DNA from: Pseudorasbora parva
Lineage: Eukaryota; Chordata; Actinopteri; Cypriniformes; Gobionidae
DNA: 64,000 bases
Assembly (NCBI RefSeq): GCF_024679245.1
Contig: NC_090178.1
Location: 8,905,202 to 8,969,201 of the forward strand
Direction of reading: 5' to 3'
Shown here one piece after another: positions 12,748-23,783 of the stretch; position 1 is the first letter of the stretch; each line of letters starts with the position of its first letter. Made by a program: the position numbers and the translations under genes. A model generated the notes under the pieces. That model had not been told where the DNA came from and searched no databases. It saw nothing but the letters and a program-made list of their open reading frames with translations.

Positions 12748-13796
12748 AAACCTACTGACCTGACCTGAACCAATCAGAGGAGACGTTCTGCCTTCCTTTA
12801 TCCCATGTGCTGGTTTATCAGAGGAATCATTTCTCTTTAAGACGAGGAACCTGATACAAAGGTTTTCTGTGTTTTCACTGCTTATCTGCTCCAGATCATA
12901 GAGGAGGAAGGTGAAAATTCATATACAATTTTGTTTTTTTTGTTTTTTGTTTTTTTATGCCAGTTGTATCTTTGTAATGTCACTTAATATAAATCGATTA
13001 CCAACAAATTAATGTAAATTGTTTTTTTATCCTGTCAGAAATTGTATTAAATTATGTTGGATGTAGGTTTGGAAGGGAAGTGTCCTGATTCAGTCTCACG
13101 TGAAAACCTTTAACCAAATATTACTGTAAGTTTTAGTGAGTCCATCCAATATTACACTGTTGCATTCTGTGTGAATTAGTTTACTGTTCAGACTTGCTTT
13201 GCATTTGGATGAGAAAAGAGCATGTTATCAAGAAAAAAACAACCTCTGTCATATTTACGTTCTGATATTGTCATGTGCTTGATATTATTTTCATTTCCAG
13301 CCTATTCATCACAAACATGATAGCTGTATTATGAGTTTGTCTGTTCATCTGTTGTGTGAAAAATTGTCAGTATCATTAAAACACAAACACTAAAATAAAC
13401 TAAAAGATACTCAAACTTAAAGCACCTGTATCAATGTTTTCTGTTCTTTGTCTCCAGCTGTCCGACACCCTACTGTTTCTCAAAGCCTTCAGATGAGATT
13501 TGTGTGGATTCAGACAAGCATTTGACAATTTAGACTGACCTGTTATTATCATGTACAGCTCATGCATTTGAAATGTTTTAAATCAATTATTCAATTGAAG
13601 CTAGATAAACAAAATTGTGAAAATGATATGTGATTTGAAAAATAATGGTGGATAAACAGTATCAGAAGGGTTGGAAATTTACTCAACAACGCCCTCTACT
13701 CACTGACATGTGGCATTACATAGGCACTATTATACAAGTGTCAATCCTGACTGCAGTGTGGAACACAGTTTTACTTCCATTCATTCCAGACGGCAG

Positions 13797-13797
<1 letters not shown>
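12748..13797 (+). other. Probable 3' UTR and flank of the FXYD gene
   Basis: Follows the FXYD stop codon. A donor-like site near 12911 and a pyrimidine-rich acceptor near 13457 suggest a final non-coding exon. I did not find a decisive polyadenylation signal. Confidence 0.35.

Positions 13798-13798
<1 letters not shown>

Positions 13799-13849
<51 letters not shown>
13799..13849. repeat. (CA)n microsatellite
   Basis: Uninterrupted CA dinucleotides over about 48 bp. Confidence 0.95.
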
Positions 13850-13850
<1 letters not shown>

Positions 13851-13857
13851 ACCATAT

Positions 13858-15120
13858 GTGTGACCTCAATGTCTTTCTGAAGTGTCTACCATTTAACATG
13901 CTTCGAATAGCAGAGGTTATGTGCAGTTAACAGAAGTGATTGGTTCATTAGGCCTGAAAGATGCATGCTACTACATTCTAATTGTGGCACATCACAGAAC
14001 GTTTTTTAGTTTTCATGTCAATGGAGTGACATACCAATTCAGAGCCCTGGCTCCCAGAACTTTTACCAAATATGTGCGAGTTGCACTACAGCCTTTAAAC
14101 CACTAAAGCATGCATATTCTTCCTTATCTCAACGCCTGGCTACTGTGCGGCCAGTCTTAGCACACGCGAGGGCAGAAAAAGTTGTTGCTATTGCACATAG
14201 AAGCATTAGGGCTGAAGATAGAGAAGAGCTGCCTAACACAAGAAGAGCTGCCTAATACCAACTCAAAATGTTCCGTTCATTGGCATGAGGCTGGACTCAA
14301 GCAAGATACTTTAACATTTGTCCGATCTCAGGGAATTGTAAAGACAGTGGCAAAGTTTCAAATGGGCAGGCACCTACCCTATGCATATTTCCTTAATCTA
14401 ACTGAGATGTTGGTTGCAACAACACCAGCAGTGCGGCTGGCTTGGGATAATGTATTTTAGACCATTTCAATTCTGACAAAACGAACGCCTTTTGATGACA
14501 GTGACTGTAGCATGTGCTCACACTCTGAAACACTAACCCACATCTTTCCTGTAAAGGAGGGTATTTGTTATAAAAGATGCATCTCTGCGAGGTGTGTGGA
14601 GGCACTAGAAATTGAAGGGTGTGTGGCAGAGAACGTCTCAACACATCAGCATCCTCTAAATGAAGGCAGTGTGGCTAGCTCTGCAACATTTTCAACTTCA
14701 GCTAAAGGCTTGTCATGTCATGTCTTAGTAAGAACAGACAATACCACAGTGTTGTTTTAACATTAAACACCAAGGTGGGACAAGTTCTCACATCTCATAC
14801 ACCTTGAAAAGGAGTGTATGTCCATCTCATCTCTCTGAGAGCCATATGTTTCCGATCATTACAATCAGATTGCAAAAACGTGCCAATCCCAATGGGAGGG
14901 TGGTGGACTTATTTGCTGACAGACAGACAACTCACTGCCCAATGTGGTTTTCAGAAGAGGACGAGTCAGAAGCTCTGGGCCAGGATGCATTGGCACACAG
15001 CTAGCTGAAAGGTTGATTATATGCATTTCCACCCCTGTCATTACTTTGGAAGACATTGCGATGGATCCAGAAGACAAGGCAACCTTTTCTGCTAGTAGCC
15101 CCATTCCTAGAGTTAGTTAT
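13858..15120 (+). pseudogene. DIRS retrotransposon RT/RNase H remnant
   Basis: DIRS elements are tyrosine-recombinase retrotransposons. Broken frames here read, in order: an RT segment (LKDACYYILIV, FSFHVNGVTYQFRAL, then PRTFTKYV); an EALGLKI connector segment; an RNase H segment (VRTDNTTVLF); and the DLFADRQTTHCPMWFS motif seen downstream of RNase H in fish DIRS elements. At least four frame changes and several stops are present, and the PFGLS motif of RT is partly lost. The tyrosine-recombinase end appears beyond the L2 block, at 17884-18370. This copy is much more decayed than the DIRS element at the right edge of the window. Confidence 0.7.
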
Positions 15121-15223
15121 AACTATGTAACATACCCGCCTGAAGGCACAAATCCGGATGAGAGACGTAGATATGATCCAGGAGTGTGCGCTTTTTGATC
15201 GTTGCTGTGGTGATCAGTAAGTG

Positions 15224-16573
15224 CTATTCTGTATTGGTCAAGTGCAAATGGAAAAGATGTGTCTTAAGATGTTTTTTAAAAATGGCTACAGACTCGGCAG
15301 CACGAATTGAGATCGGCAGGTCATTCCACCAGGTGGGAACGGTCCAGGAAAATGTCCATGAGAGCGATTTCATGCCTTTTTGGGATGGAACCACGAGGTG
15401 CCGCTCGCTCGCAGAACACAAGCTTCTGGAGGGTGTGTAAGTCTGAACAAGTGAGTTTAGGTATATTGGTGCAGAGCCAGTGGTTGTTTTGTAGGAGATA
15501 ACTAGTGCCTTGAATTTGATGCGAGCAGCCATTGGCAACCAGTGCAGTTTGATGAAGAGAGGCGTAACATGCGCTCTCTTCGGCTCATTAAAGACCACCC
15601 TCGCCGCTGCATTCTGGATCAGCTGCAAGGGTTTGATAGTGCATGCTGGAAGCCCAGCCAGAAGAGCATTACAATAATCCAGTCTGGAGAGAACAAGAGC
15701 TTGAACCAGGAGTTGTGCAGCCTGTTCTGATAGGAAGGGTCTGATCTTTCTAATGTTGTATAAAGCAAATCTGCAGGACCGAGCTGTTGCAGTAATGTGG
15801 TCAGTGAAGTTTAACTGGTCATCAATCACAACTCCAAGGTTTCTTGCTGTCCTTGATGGAGTTATGGTCGATGAACCAAGCTGAATTGAGAAATTTTGAT
15901 GAAGTGCTGGGTTGGTTGAGAAAACAAGTAATTCTGTCTTTGCAAGATTGAGTTTAAGATGATGCTCTTTCATCCAGTCAGAAATGTCTGTCAGACAGGC
16001 AGCGATACGAACACTGACTGTAGGATCATCTGGTTGAAATGAGAAGTAGAGTTGAGTGTCATCAGCATAGCAGTGATAGGAGAAGCCGTGTTTCTGAATG
16101 ACAGAACCTAATGATGACATGTAGATGGAGAAGAGAAGTGGTCCAAGGACTGAGCCCTGTGGAACCCCAGTAGCTAGATGATGTGACTCAGACACTTCAC
16201 CTCTCCATGACAACCTGTAGGACCTACCAGAGAGGTAAGACCTGAACCACTGGAGAGCAGTTCCTGAGATCCCCGTCTTCTTAAGTGTTGACAGGATGAT
16301 CTGGTGGTTAACTGTGTCAAATACAGCAGACAGATCCAGCAGAATGAGCACTGAGTATTTGGAAGCTGCTTTTGCCAGTCTCAGTGCCTCAGTTACCGAG
16401 AGCAAGGCAGTCTCAGTCGAATGGCCGCTTTTGAAGCCGGATTGGTTGTTGTCTAGGAGGTTGTCCCATTCAAGAAACATAGAGAGTTGATTGAACACAA
16501 CTCGCTCAAGGGTCTTTGCAATGAAAGGCAGAAGGGATACCGGTCGGTAGTTTTCTAAAAGTGCTGGATTCAA
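15224..16573 (-). pseudogene. L2-type LINE reverse transcriptase, 5'-truncated, inverted
   Basis: A 449-aa open frame covers the RT domain of a fish L2/CR1-group non-LTR element. It includes YRPVSLLPFIAKTLERV at the N-terminus, then DLSAVFDTVNH, TGVPQGSVLGPLLF, the catalytic CYADDTQLY and LGVVIDDQL. The C-terminal region ends in HLFHLH. The endonuclease domain is missing, so the copy is truncated at its 5' side. The RT motifs look intact. It interrupts the + strand DIRS remnant. An L2 3' tail in the opposite orientation lies to its right at 16845-17880. Confidence 0.85.
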
Positions 16574-16586
16574 GTTATATATAACA

Positions 16587-16822
16587 TAGTTATAACTATC
16601 AGAATCCAGTGTTCTGTATTTTGCGTACGTGAGTTTTTGCTGTCGATGGCTATTGCTGCGCGTTTAGCTAGAATGCCATAAAAAACCAACCCATTGGGCC
16701 ACTGAATCTGCATTAACGACAACAGCTGGGGCAACAGCCTTAGTCCTAATGGGTTGTTATCATAGCTATCAAAATCCAGTGTTCGGCACTTTACGTACGT
16801 GAGTTTTTGTTGTAGATGTCTT
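16587..16822 (+). repeat. Direct repeat pair flanking a palindromic spacer
   Basis: Two ~62-bp imperfect copies start near 16587 and 16760. Both contain ATCAGAATCCAGTGTTC or ATCAAAATCCAGTGTTC and TACGTGAGTTTTTG. The spacer carries CCAACCCATTGGG and, inverted, CCTAATGGGTTG. This block separates the two L2 pieces and matches neither. Confidence 0.5.
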
Positions 16823-16844
16823 AAAAAAAAAAAAAAAAAAATTG

Positions 16845-17880
16845 TTGTGTACTGTGCTAATTAATTGAGATTTCTTACAGCTCTTACAGGTTGTTGGCCT
16901 TGTCTGTTTCGTTGCTTCTATTACTCTCCCCTTTTTTGTAAGTCGCTTTTGTTACAATCTTTCACCCCTGTCTAAGGGTGGAATTAGCAACATTGAAATT
17001 ATGACCACTGTGTGTGCGTGGTGGCGGTAAAACAAAAACGCTGTCACACTACTAGTGAACAAACCCGATTTATTATGAATAAAATCAAGGTATTTCCCAG
17101 ACGTGAGATAATAAATTATAATGATAATAGTAATAATGATAAGAAAGAACAATAAGGAATATAGACAATAAATATAACAAACCTAAACTTAAACCGGGGA
17201 AAACAAGACAAACAGTGGCACCAAATAAAAGAACAAAACAAAAAGGAAAACCCCAAGTCTAACTCAAGTTCAACCTCTAACCTAACTGATGAAAAGAAAA
17301 TTAAGTAAAGCAAGTCTTCAGCGTTTCCACGCCCTAACTTACCTACTCTCACTAACCAAATCAAAACATACAGAAGTGGTGCTCACTTCTAAACTAGTGT
17401 GTCCATACATTGATCACTGGGTATTGCAAAATGTACGTCACGTGACATGCTACCTGTCCAGTTTTCCCACGGTCCACAAAGGTAGGCAGATGCACCCAAA
17501 AATAGCCCAGGAAAGAATTAACAGACCACGTCAAAACCTAAACCAAATACCTAACTTAACAAACATAATCAAACGGGCAGATACACAAAGAAACAGGAAA
17601 ATCAAGCCGCCCTCGCGTCCGTCTCGGTCGCTCTTTTAAGCTCTGGCGCGGGACAGGATTCGCTGCGGAAGTCATGACGTCACACCCGTTTCGGACGACG
17701 AACGTTTCTTGAGCCAATCAGCCGTTCCGTGTATAAGGCTAGGTGTGTCTAAGAAATTGACAGGGAAAGAGAGAAAGAGAGAGAGAGAAAAAGAAGAGCA
17801 CACACACAAGCACAAACAACTGGGGACGTAACACTTTGGATAAAAGCATCTGCTAAATGATTAAATGTAAATGTAGAGTT
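16845..17880 (+). mobile_element. L2 LINE 3' tail, interrupted by a solo LTR
   Basis: The left part (TTGTTGTGTACTGTGC through TTTGTAAGTCGCTTT, ending 16949) and the right part (CTTTGGATAAAAGCATCTGC, from 17834) are the two halves of the 3' end typical of fish L2 elements. The split is exactly the LTR insertion at 16950-17833. Confidence 0.75.
16950..17833 (+). mobile_element. 884-bp solo LTR with CTTT duplication
   Basis: The segment starts TGTTAC and ends GTAACA, a perfect 6-bp inverted terminus with the TG...CA ends of LTRs. CTTT at 16946-16949 recurs at 17834-17837 as a 4-bp target duplication, and removing the insert restores the L2 tail. No gag, pol or primer-binding site is present, so it is a solo LTR. 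A CCAAT box (about 17715) and a TATAAGG box (about 17732) suggest + orientation. The 5' two-thirds is AC-rich and unremarkable. Confidence 0.8.
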
Positions 17881-17883
17881 TTT

Positions 17884-18370
17884 TCTCAGTGGTAAGCAAA
17901 ATAGAGAATTGTGGGAACCTGAATGTAAACGGGTAATGCTGTGGCCGAGCATTTCTTCTAAAGGTATTGTCACCACAATACATAAAAAGCCCATTATTTT
18001 ATCTGCTTTTGCAGATGAACACAGGTAAGTCCTATGTCCAGTTTGGGCTCTTTGGCAGTATGTGGAAGTTACAGCCGCCTGGCAGGTCACTGATCAGCTG
18101 TTTTTGTGTTATGGATATCACCAAAAGGGTACAGCTGTGTCCAAGGATATATTATCACATTGGGTGACAGAGGTATTCTAATGCAGTTAAGGAACACCTG
18201 GCTTTTGTGAAATGCCATCCAGTACCTGCCGCTGCCACTTACTGGACAGCCCTGCATGCCATGCAACTATCAGACATCTGTGATGCAGTAATGTGGAAAC
18301 TTACACTTATGTATTTTTGTACAATGAACAAATTTCCAATCATTATAAAATACAATGTAAATGATCTATG
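17884..18370 (+). pseudogene. DIRS tyrosine recombinase remnant
   Basis: Fragments in several frames resemble the C-terminal half of a DIRS tyrosine recombinase: a DILSHWVTE-like segment, then LHAMQLSDICDAVMW, where family members read a DIC-x-AA-x-W segment ahead of the catalytic tyrosine. It follows directly after the L2 tail and completes the RT remnant at 13858-15120, so L2 inserted into this DIRS copy. An A tract of about 23 bp follows at 18371. The match is weak because of decay. Confidence 0.5.
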
Positions 18371-18724
18371 CAAAAAAAAAAAAAAAAAAAAAAAAGCAGA
18401 AACCAAACCATGTTAAGAACTAGGCCTACTGCATTTCAATATGGGCTATATATTGTACAAAAAATGATTGATTTGTGTTTGTAATCAGGTTTGTTTATAA
18501 GGGAAGGAGGAGAATGGAACTGGCGAATGTTCAACATAACTTTAATAATAAAATAAACGCAAATAAACTAAAGTAAAGCAGCAGCCCCTCAGGGACACCT
18601 GAAACCAAACAACTACAACAGCATAAAGTCCTAGTCCTTGTCCTGCTCTGTCACTTCTCCTTTTATCCTTTTGGAGCAATTCCATGGGACTCGAGACCTG
18701 TGTCAAGCTGGCGTAGTTCATTAA

Positions 18725-19070
18725 AGGGTTACTTCAGCGATTAGCATATGGCTTTCTATCAGTAGAAACCCTGGAGAATATTCGAATGATAGCCCGCAAT
18801 CAATTTTCAGTTGTAGTGTCTGTTCTCTAACTGAACTGATTTTGTGAAAAAGAACACGGTGGGCAAAGTGATCCAGTCACAGTGATTCAGGAGCGGTGGC
18901 TTTGGGAGTGGCCTCTTAGGCTAGCAAAGCATTCTGGGAATTATTGTCTTTCATCCCATGAGTCTTATCTCCATCTAAAAAGCACCAAATTAAAAAATTA
19001 TTTCACATTTCTACTACAGTAATGACCCAGTTTAAATACAGAATCATCTTCCCAGCGCTGAAGTACCCCT
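18725..19070. mobile_element. TTAA-type MITE, 346 bp
   Basis: TTAA at 18721-18724 and 19071-19074 flank ends AGGGTTACTTCAGCG and CGCTGAAGTACCCCT, a 15-bp terminal inverted repeat with one mismatch. This matches a piggyBac-type non-autonomous element. It has no coding capacity. It lies just upstream of IFITM-like copy 1. Confidence 0.85.
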
Positions 19071-19284
19071 TTAATATTCGCTCTGTTCTCGCGGCTCTTG
19101 GTCCCACCCGTCTTCGTGCCGCAGTGAATTTTACTTCCTGATTTTTTTTTTATTATTTGTGAATTTACTACCAATTTCTGAGTGAAAACTGTTTCTACAC
19201 CAAATGTAGTTTCAGTGCAGAGAGGATTATAAACCACTGAAAAAGTGTAAATGTTACTGCCACAGAGTTGCCTCTGAAATAGGC

Positions 19285-19338
19285 CGTTTCAGTTATTTAC
19301 CGCAACCCTTTACTGCTCACACTGTTCACCATAAAAGG
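19285..19338 (+). promoter_or_regulatory. Proximal promoter of IFITM-like copy 1: IRF-like element and TATA-like box
   Basis: CGTTTCAGTTATTT (19285-19298) resembles an interferon-stimulated response element read on the opposite strand. CATAAAAGG (19330-19338) is a TATA-like box 85 bp before the ATG. The same pair with the same 45-bp spacing precedes copy 2. Induction by interferon is inferred from the motif and the gene family. Confidence 0.5.
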
Positions 19339-19414
19339 CTACGGTACTGAGGAAAGACTCACAATTTTTGATCGGAAAAACAGAGCCATATCTAAATAAG
19401 AAAGGCAATCAGTA

Positions 19415-22400
19415 ATGGACCAGGCTTCATCTCCATATCCTCAGGGTGGAAATGCTGGATATCTTAATGTAGTCCATCCCAACAGGGTCCAGCTTAATGC
19501 CCAGCTCCTGAATCACCACAATGAGCCTGTGGTCATTGTTCAACCCCCTGTGTACCAGACCCACGCTCCACAGGCTGACCCTGTGCCGGATTACATGTGT
19601 TACTCCAAATTTACCACGCTGTGCTGCTGCATCTGTCTGGGAGTTGCTGCTGTTTATTACTCTAAGGCTGTAAGTATTCATTTAGTTACCTTTCAATGTA
19701 TTTTTCTTTCACCCTTTAATTGAAGGATGATTTTTCATATTATGGAAATATACAGGTCCCTCTCACAAAATTAGCATATTGTGATAAAGCTCATTATTTT
19801 CCATAATGTAATAATAAAAATTAAACTTTCATATATTTTAGATTCACTGCACACCAACTGAAATATTCCAAGTCTTTTATTGTTTTAATACTGATGATTT
19901 TGGCATACAGCTCATGAAAACCCAAAAATCCTATCTCAAAAAATTGGCATTTTTCATCCGACCAATAAAAGAAAAGTGTTTTTAATACAAAAAAAGTCAA
20001 CCTTCAAATAATTATGTTCAGTTATGCACTCAACACTTGGTCAGGAATCCTTTTGCAGAAATGACTGCTTCAATGCAGCGTGGCATGGAGGCGATCAGCC
20101 TGTGGCACTGCTGAGGTGCTGGAGGCCCAGGATGCTTTTACCAACACCAGCAGCTGACATGGCACCCCAGACCATCACTGACTGTGGGTACTTGACACTG
20201 GACTTCAGGCATTTTGGCATTTCCTTCTCCCCAGTCTTCCTCCAGACTCTGGCACTTTGATTTTCCAATGACATGCAAAATTTGCTTTCATCCGAAAAAA
20301 GTACTTTGGACCACTGAGCAACAGTCCAGTGCTGCTTCTCTGTAGCCCAAAAGTGGCTTGACCTGGGGATGCGGCACCTGTAGCCCATTTCCTGCACATG
20401 CCTGTGCACGGTGGCTCGGGATGTTTCTACTCCAGACTCAGTCCACTGCTTCCGCAGGTCCCCCAAGGTCTGGAACCGGTCCTTCTCCACAATCTTCCTC
20501 AGGGGCCGACCTCTTCTCGTTGTGCAGCGTTTTTTGCCACACTTTTTCCTTCCCAAAGACTTCCCACTGAGGTGCCTTGATACAGCACTCTGGGAACAGC
20601 CTATTCGTTCAGAAATTCCTTCTGTGTCTTACCCTCTCGCTTGAGGGTGTCAGTGATGGCCTTCTGGACAGCAGTCAGGTCGGCAGTCTTACCCATGATT
20701 GTGGTTTTGAGTAATGAACCAGGCTGGGAGTTTTTAAAAGCCTCAGGAATCTTTTGCAGGTCTTTAGAGTTAATTAGTTGATTCAGATGATTAGGTAATA
20801 GCTCGTTTAGAGAACCTTTTCATGATATGCTAATTTTTTGAGATAGGAATTTGGGGTTTTCATGAGCTGTATGCCAAAATCATCAGTATTAAAACAATAA
20901 AAGACCTGCAATATTTCAGTTGGTGTGCAATGAATCTAAAATATATGAAAGTTTAATTTTTATCATTACATTATGGAAAATAATGAACTTTATCACAATA
21001 TGCTATTTTTTTAGAAGGACATGTAAATGCAAGATATTTTCATACCACTGTTCAAAAGTTTTTAAGATTGTAAGGTCTGAAAGATTTTTTGAAAGAAGTC
21101 TCTTATTCTCACCAAGGCTGCAATTCATTTTAAATACAGTACATTTCTTATCAGTATTACAGTTTTTCTCAGTCACATCCTTAACATTTGCAAACCAGTA
21201 AGTGCATTTCTGTAAACATTTCGTACAAACAGCACCATTGTAGATTGCCTACAAACACATATAAACATATCTCTCAGAGTCCTTAGTTGATCTCTCAAAA
21301 GTATATGTATGTCAATGAACGTACAGTATCATTAATGCCTTAATTCTATGTGGCATTGATTCAACAAGGTGCTGAAAGCATTCTTTAGAAATGTTGGCCC
21401 ATATTGATAGGATAGCATCTTGCAGTTGATGGAGATTTGTGGGATGCACATCCAGGGCACGAAGCTCCCGTTCCACCACATCCCAAAGATGCTCTAATGG
21501 GTTGAGATCTGGTGACTGTGGGAGCCATTTTAGTACAGTGAACTCATTGTCATGTTCAAGAAACCAATTTGAACTGATTCAAGCTTTGTGACATGGTGCA
21601 TTATCCTGCTGGAAGTAGCCATCAGAGGATGGGTACATGGTGGTCATAAAGGGATGGATATGAGTCAAGTCAAAGTTGCTCTTCTATTAGCTTGAATCAG
21701 TCCTCTGACCTCTAGCATCAACAAGGCATTTTTGCCCACAGGACTACTGGATGTTTTTCTCTTTTCACACCATTCTTTGTAAACCCTAGAAATCGTTGTG
21801 TGTGAAAATCCCAGTAACTGAGCAGATTGTGAAATACTCAGACCGGCCCATCTGGCACCAACAACCATGCCATGCTCAAAATTGCTTAAATCACCTTTCT
21901 TTCCCATTCTGACATTCAGTTTGGAGTTCAGGAGATTGTCTTGACCAGGACCACACCCCTAAATGTATTGAAGCATGTGCCATGTGATTGGTTTATTAGA
22001 TAATTGCATTAATGAGAAATTGAACAGGTGTTCCTAATAATCCTTTAGGTGAGTTTATATCAATTTCCACAATACAAATTTAAAATGTAAAAATTATATT
22101 TGTGATACAGTTATGATTTTACAGGTGGTCTGACAACAAATTACAGTAGTAGGGCCTAAAATGTCTGATACAGAACAGAAAACACAACATATACAAAGGG
22201 ATGGGCAGTATTTCAAATATGTATTTGTAATAAAAAATACTAATATTTGTATTTTAAAGCCTTTGAAAAAAATCTAATGTATGTTTATTTAAATACCTTT
22301 AAATTTAGTATTTTTTTTTTTTTTAAATACATAGAATACTTTGCGCCAGCAACCTCATTTTTAGGCTGCTGATTTCCTGTATCAACTAATTTAGGTCACC

Positions 22401-22982
22401 CAACCCCAACTTTGAGCATGAGCTGCAGCTGTATGACTTCATCTAGCATTGGGTGAACTCATTTTCTACATTAATAAGGAATAAGAGGTGAGGCTGTCAT
22501 GATCGATTCTACAGATTAAAACATAACACCATTAAAATGAGTAAATACGTTTGCATATGACTGCTTCCAGAGCAAGACATCAACGAATAGATATTGGCTA
22601 CACCATCGCATCATTTGCCTATAAACTGGATGAGAGTGTTATTGCATCAAAAGCAAATCAGATTGCTGCCCCCCCCCAAGGAACATATTAAAATAAGCAT
22701 AAACATATCCTGACCCCATTAAAAGGTGTTTCTTAGCACTCTTGCTCACAGAATATGGTTACAAGATTGATTTTCTGTTGATATGTTTTTCAATGTGTAC
22801 AATGAGTGTTTGACATTTCCGATTTTACCTTTACACAGACTAGCAAAGCTAACGGTGCTGGACAGAGGGCAGAAGCAGCAAGAAACTCTCAAACAGCACT
22901 CATCCTGAACCACATCGCAATTGTTGTGGGCTCCATCAGGTTCCTATTCATATACCAAATGTCTACTAATTTTCAAAATTAA
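19415..22982 (+). CDS. CD225/dispanin (IFITM-like) membrane protein, copy 1
   Basis: Dispanin/IFITM proteins are small membrane proteins, several of which restrict virus entry at endosomes. Exon 1 (19415-19669, 85 codons) encodes a Pro/Gln/Asn-rich N-terminus and the start of the CD225 domain: PVPDYMCYSKFTTLCCCIC, with clustered cysteines that are typical palmitoylation sites, then LGVAAVYYSKA. Exon 2 starts at 22839 after a clear acceptor, in phase 0, and encodes GAGQRAEAARNS followed by the second hydrophobic segment (ALILNHIAIVVGSI). The 3' end is uncertain. Reading through gives a stop at 22982 (132 aa). Splicing at 22939 to the acceptor before 23081 gives an early stop. The 3.2-kb intron is swollen by two Tc1 remnants. 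A paralogue lies at 56603. The domain assignment is strong; whether the 3' end is intact is not settled. Confidence 0.75.
19753..21023 (-). mobile_element. Tc1/mariner element with long inverted repeats and TA duplication
   Basis: The ends CAGGTCCCTCTCACAAAATT and, inverted, the sequence finishing AGAAGGACATG are flanked by TA (19751-19752 and 21024-21025). The inverted similarity extends about 130 bp inward, through ATTTTCCATAATGTAAT and its complement. The 1271-bp length is short for an intact member of this family. It sits in intron 1 of IFITM-like copy 1. Confidence 0.9.
20040..20695 (-). pseudogene. Tc1-family transposase, frameshifted
   Basis: A DDE transposase that would cut and paste the surrounding element. 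The start region (MGKTADLTAVQKAITDTL at about 20695) gives a helix-turn-helix. A break near 20590 is followed by a 153-aa frame with the second DNA-binding part (a GRPLRKIVEKD segment) and the catalytic-core segments VLFSDESKF and VMVWGAMSAAG. A second frameshift follows directly after that, and the last third of the transposase, including the final acidic residue, is missing. It cannot encode an active enzyme. Confidence 0.85.
21335..22055 (-). pseudogene. Second Tc1-family transposon, internally deleted
   Basis: The right part encodes a Tc1 transposase N-terminus (21665-21907): MGKKGDLSNFEHGMVVGARW and an SISQSAQLLGFSHTTISRVY helix-turn-helix. The left part (21335-21660) matches the C-terminal coding region of the same family, with the NPIEHLWDVV-type motif on the - strand near 21500. 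The middle of the gene, including most of the catalytic core, is missing. The right terminus (CCTAATAATCCTTTAGGTGAG, about 22035-22055) is kept; the left terminus is not obvious. Confidence 0.8.
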
Positions 22983-23099
22983 CAAATTCGGTAATTTAGT
23001 ATATTTGTACTCTCACATGCAATGTTTTCATAATGTTGACTAAATGATTGTGTAATTATTTGTTTTTGTTCTGTTTGCAGATATGGATAGTTTCATCAC

Positions 23100-23774
23100 T
23101 GCTTATAATATATAGTGTGTTTATGCAAAAATCTATTTTGATCACTCTTTTTTACATTTAAAATAAACAAGGAACGTTTTAATTGATAAATTAAATGCAT
23201 TATGATTTTACATGTTGTATTTCACTTAGAAACTACTTGACAAGCTTTTGGTGATGGTCATTAAAAGAAAAACTCTACATTGCTTATAATTTTCTCTCAA
23301 ATCTCAAAAATCTATGTCTGACCAGAGAATAACCGATATTGTGTTTGTCCTTTACAAAGAGCTGGAACTAACAAATTGATTATCAATGGAATTAACTGAA
23401 GGTATAATAAGTTATGAATAATGCTATAAAGTGTACATTTCGACTCAATTTAGCACAGCATTGATTATATGTAGAACCTAGAGTTTTGTCAGAGGAAATC
23501 ACAGATAAAGGTTTTTCTGTTAACTTTGCCTGTTAGCTATATGCTTTTACATGTCTTTTGGAAGGTCACAATTCCTGTTTTTGAAGACGCATTATTAGTA
23601 TTTCACTATGTTTTGTAAGCTAGTTAGTAATAATCAAGTTTTTGTCCAAAACGTGCTCTTTTTCATGTAAAAAGCCATTTTTGACTATAGGCAGAGCAAG
23701 ATGTTCTTATTTACTATAGCTTTCTTTAGGTAAATTAAAACTTATTGCACTGCCAATTTAGGAAAACAAATGGG
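23100..23774. other. Flank of IFITM-like copy 1, no gene seen
   Basis: Includes the possible third exon start at 23081 and AT-rich sequence. No further coding signal was found. Confidence 0.4.
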
Positions 23775-23783
23775 CCGGCTGTT

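Noticed and set aside
13904..14460. Possible novel host gene suggested by adjacent + strand open frames
   Set aside because: The fragments match the order of DIRS RT and connector motifs, with frameshifts between them.
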